Assembly: GCA_019828595.1 (NCBI GenBank)
Contig: JAHQRK010000010.1
Location: 434,001-498,000 of the forward strand
DNA length: 64,000 nt
Reading direction: 5' to 3'
Source of the DNA: Aphanomyces cochlioides
Taxonomy: Eukaryota; Oomycota; Saprolegniomycetes; Saprolegniales; Verrucalvaceae
Made by a program: the position numbers and the translations under genes. Each line of letters opens with the position of its first letter. Positions within the stretch are counted from its first letter, which is position 1. Shown here in pieces: positions 63,233-64,000 of the stretch. The notes below the pieces were generated by a model. That model searched no databases, was not told where the DNA came from, and saw only the letters and a list, made by a program, of their open reading frames with translations.

Positions 63233-64000
63233 TCACTCCGCATCTAACCCACGCCTATCAGGCAATGCCTTTTCAAAACTACGTCGAATGTCGTCGCTAC
63301 TGACCATACCCCAAGCCGTAATCGCTCGTTTGATGAGTGAGAGACGCTTTTGGCGACACGTAGTTGACTCTTCGTCATCATGATCGTCGCCATCACCGCC
63401 AACCAATTCTTCTTCGAGCCACAGGTCGCGCATATATCGCTTGAAGGGAGCCATTACTCCCATATCCAAGGGCTGGAGCACAGACGTAGTATTGGGAGGT
63501 AATGGACACAACGTACTTCCCAGTTCTTCCGAGACAATGCGACGGGCTTCTTCGGTCACGTGAGCTTCAAAGTTATCCACCAGTATGACTGACTGATCAG
63601 TCAACTCGCCATTCAACACGTCACGTAGATACACCTTCCAAATTTCTGCGTCCATCCAGGCCCTCTTTTGGACCGCATAGTAGTGCCCTTGAGGATACGT
63701 TGGAAGCTCGTACGTTTCAATCAGGCCACCCTTTGTACCACGTACCACAAACATGATGGGCAGCTTAGAACCATCCGCTCGGGCAGCCAACACCGCCGTA
63801 ATCCTCAACGAGTTCATCTCGCCAGCCGATATCTTGGCGTTGCCACCCCGTAGGGACAGAATGTACCGTGGAGGAGTGTCGTAATATATTGCAGTTTCGT
63901 CAATGTTGATGATTGCGTCCTTTCCATGGCCTTGATATGTTCGATGGAAGTCATCGGCAAAATCGTCGCGAATTGCAAGTAGCTCAGCTTGCTTGATCTT
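63233..64000 (-). CDS. DDE_1 (Tigger/pogo-type) transposase, 3' part, open to the window edge
   Basis: The minus-strand frame is open from 64000 to a stop at 63233, 255 residues, so the first listed Met (63817) is internal. The catalytic residues are IINIDETAIYYD, VILVDNFEAHVTEEA and VLQPLDMGVMAPFKRYMR, a D-D-D triad. Also typical are LRITAVLAARADGSKLPIMFV and PPNTTSVLQP. A Gly/Asp-rich loop (GGDGDDHDDEE) precedes the C-terminal helix. No lesion is seen. It is closer to animal/fungal Tigger-jerky transposases (LPPNTTSVLQP) than to the two pogo relatives at 49-53 kb. Confidence 0.9.
   Translation of the reverse strand, partial: KIKQAELLAIRDDFADDFHRTYQGHGKDAIINIDETAIYYDTPPRYILSLRGGNAKISAGEMNSLRITAVLAARADGSKLPIMFVVRGTKGGLIETYELPTYPQGHYYAVQKRAWMDAEIWKVYLRDVLNGELTDQSVILVDNFEAHVTEEARRIVSEELGSTLCPLPPNTTSVLQPLDMGVMAPFKRYMRDLWLEEELVGGDGDDHDDEESTTCRQKRLSLIKRAITAWGMVSSDDIRRSFEKALPDRRGLDAE

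Overview
The window looks like nuclear DNA of an oomycete, most likely a saprolegnialean such as Aphanomyces; the genus is inference. Two intact genes and a decayed paralogue carry the oomycete Inr/FPR core promoter (TCATT-pyrimidines-CAATT) 14-40 bases before the ATG. Introns are very short (about 35-57 nt, GT...AG). The transposon mix is also typical of oomycetes: Ty3/Gypsy with a chromodomain-like tail, Ty1/Copia, PIF/Harbinger, Tc1/mariner, pogo/Tigger, Merlin and Crypton. I see no rRNA or intact tRNA gene and no bacterial features.

Layout. 0-6.7 kb: decayed DNA with a minisatellite, a U2 snRNA fragment inside an 18-bp direct duplication, broken Cys-rich ORFs and a MULE-type zinc-finger remnant. 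6.7-13 kb: two alcohol-dehydrogenase (ADH) pseudogene pieces, a Harbinger transposase and a Tc1-like transposase with a 40-nt intron. 13-27.5 kb: a 669-bp foldback MITE sits just upstream of the promoter of a leucine-rich-repeat (LRR) receptor-like gene. A complete Gypsy element (6.19 kb, 315-bp LTRs, TCAGC target duplication) follows, then a second LRR paralogue split by a 3.5-kb Tc1-like composite. 27.6-30.1 kb: the only clearly intact host genes, two convergent ADH-like paralogues. 30.9-40 kb: two related Copia elements in opposite orientation, apparently nested. 40.5-43.3 kb: a complete Harbinger element with TAA target duplication, a Myb-like ORF and an intact three-exon transposase. 43.7-45.0 kb: a decayed Merlin element with 8-bp target duplication. 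45.3-47.8 kb: a Crypton tyrosine-recombinase pseudogene between inverted repeats. 48.7-53.6 kb: one Tigger element inserted in another. 54.7-55.8 kb: a third ADH pseudogene with its promoter preserved. 55.9-59.3 kb: AT-rich DNA with MITEs. 59.8-62.0 kb: a second, multi-intron Crypton pseudogene. 63.2-64 kb: the C-terminal part of an open DDE_1 transposase running off the window.

The intact ADH pair may have a metabolic role, but no pathway partners lie nearby. The rest is a record of transposon insertion and decay around two expanding host families, LRR receptors and ADHs. The observations I consider most worth checking are the Copia intron whose 3' splice site is also the gag stop codon, the U2 fragment in its duplication, the modular foldback MITE, and the Gypsy insertion that splits an ORF in frame.
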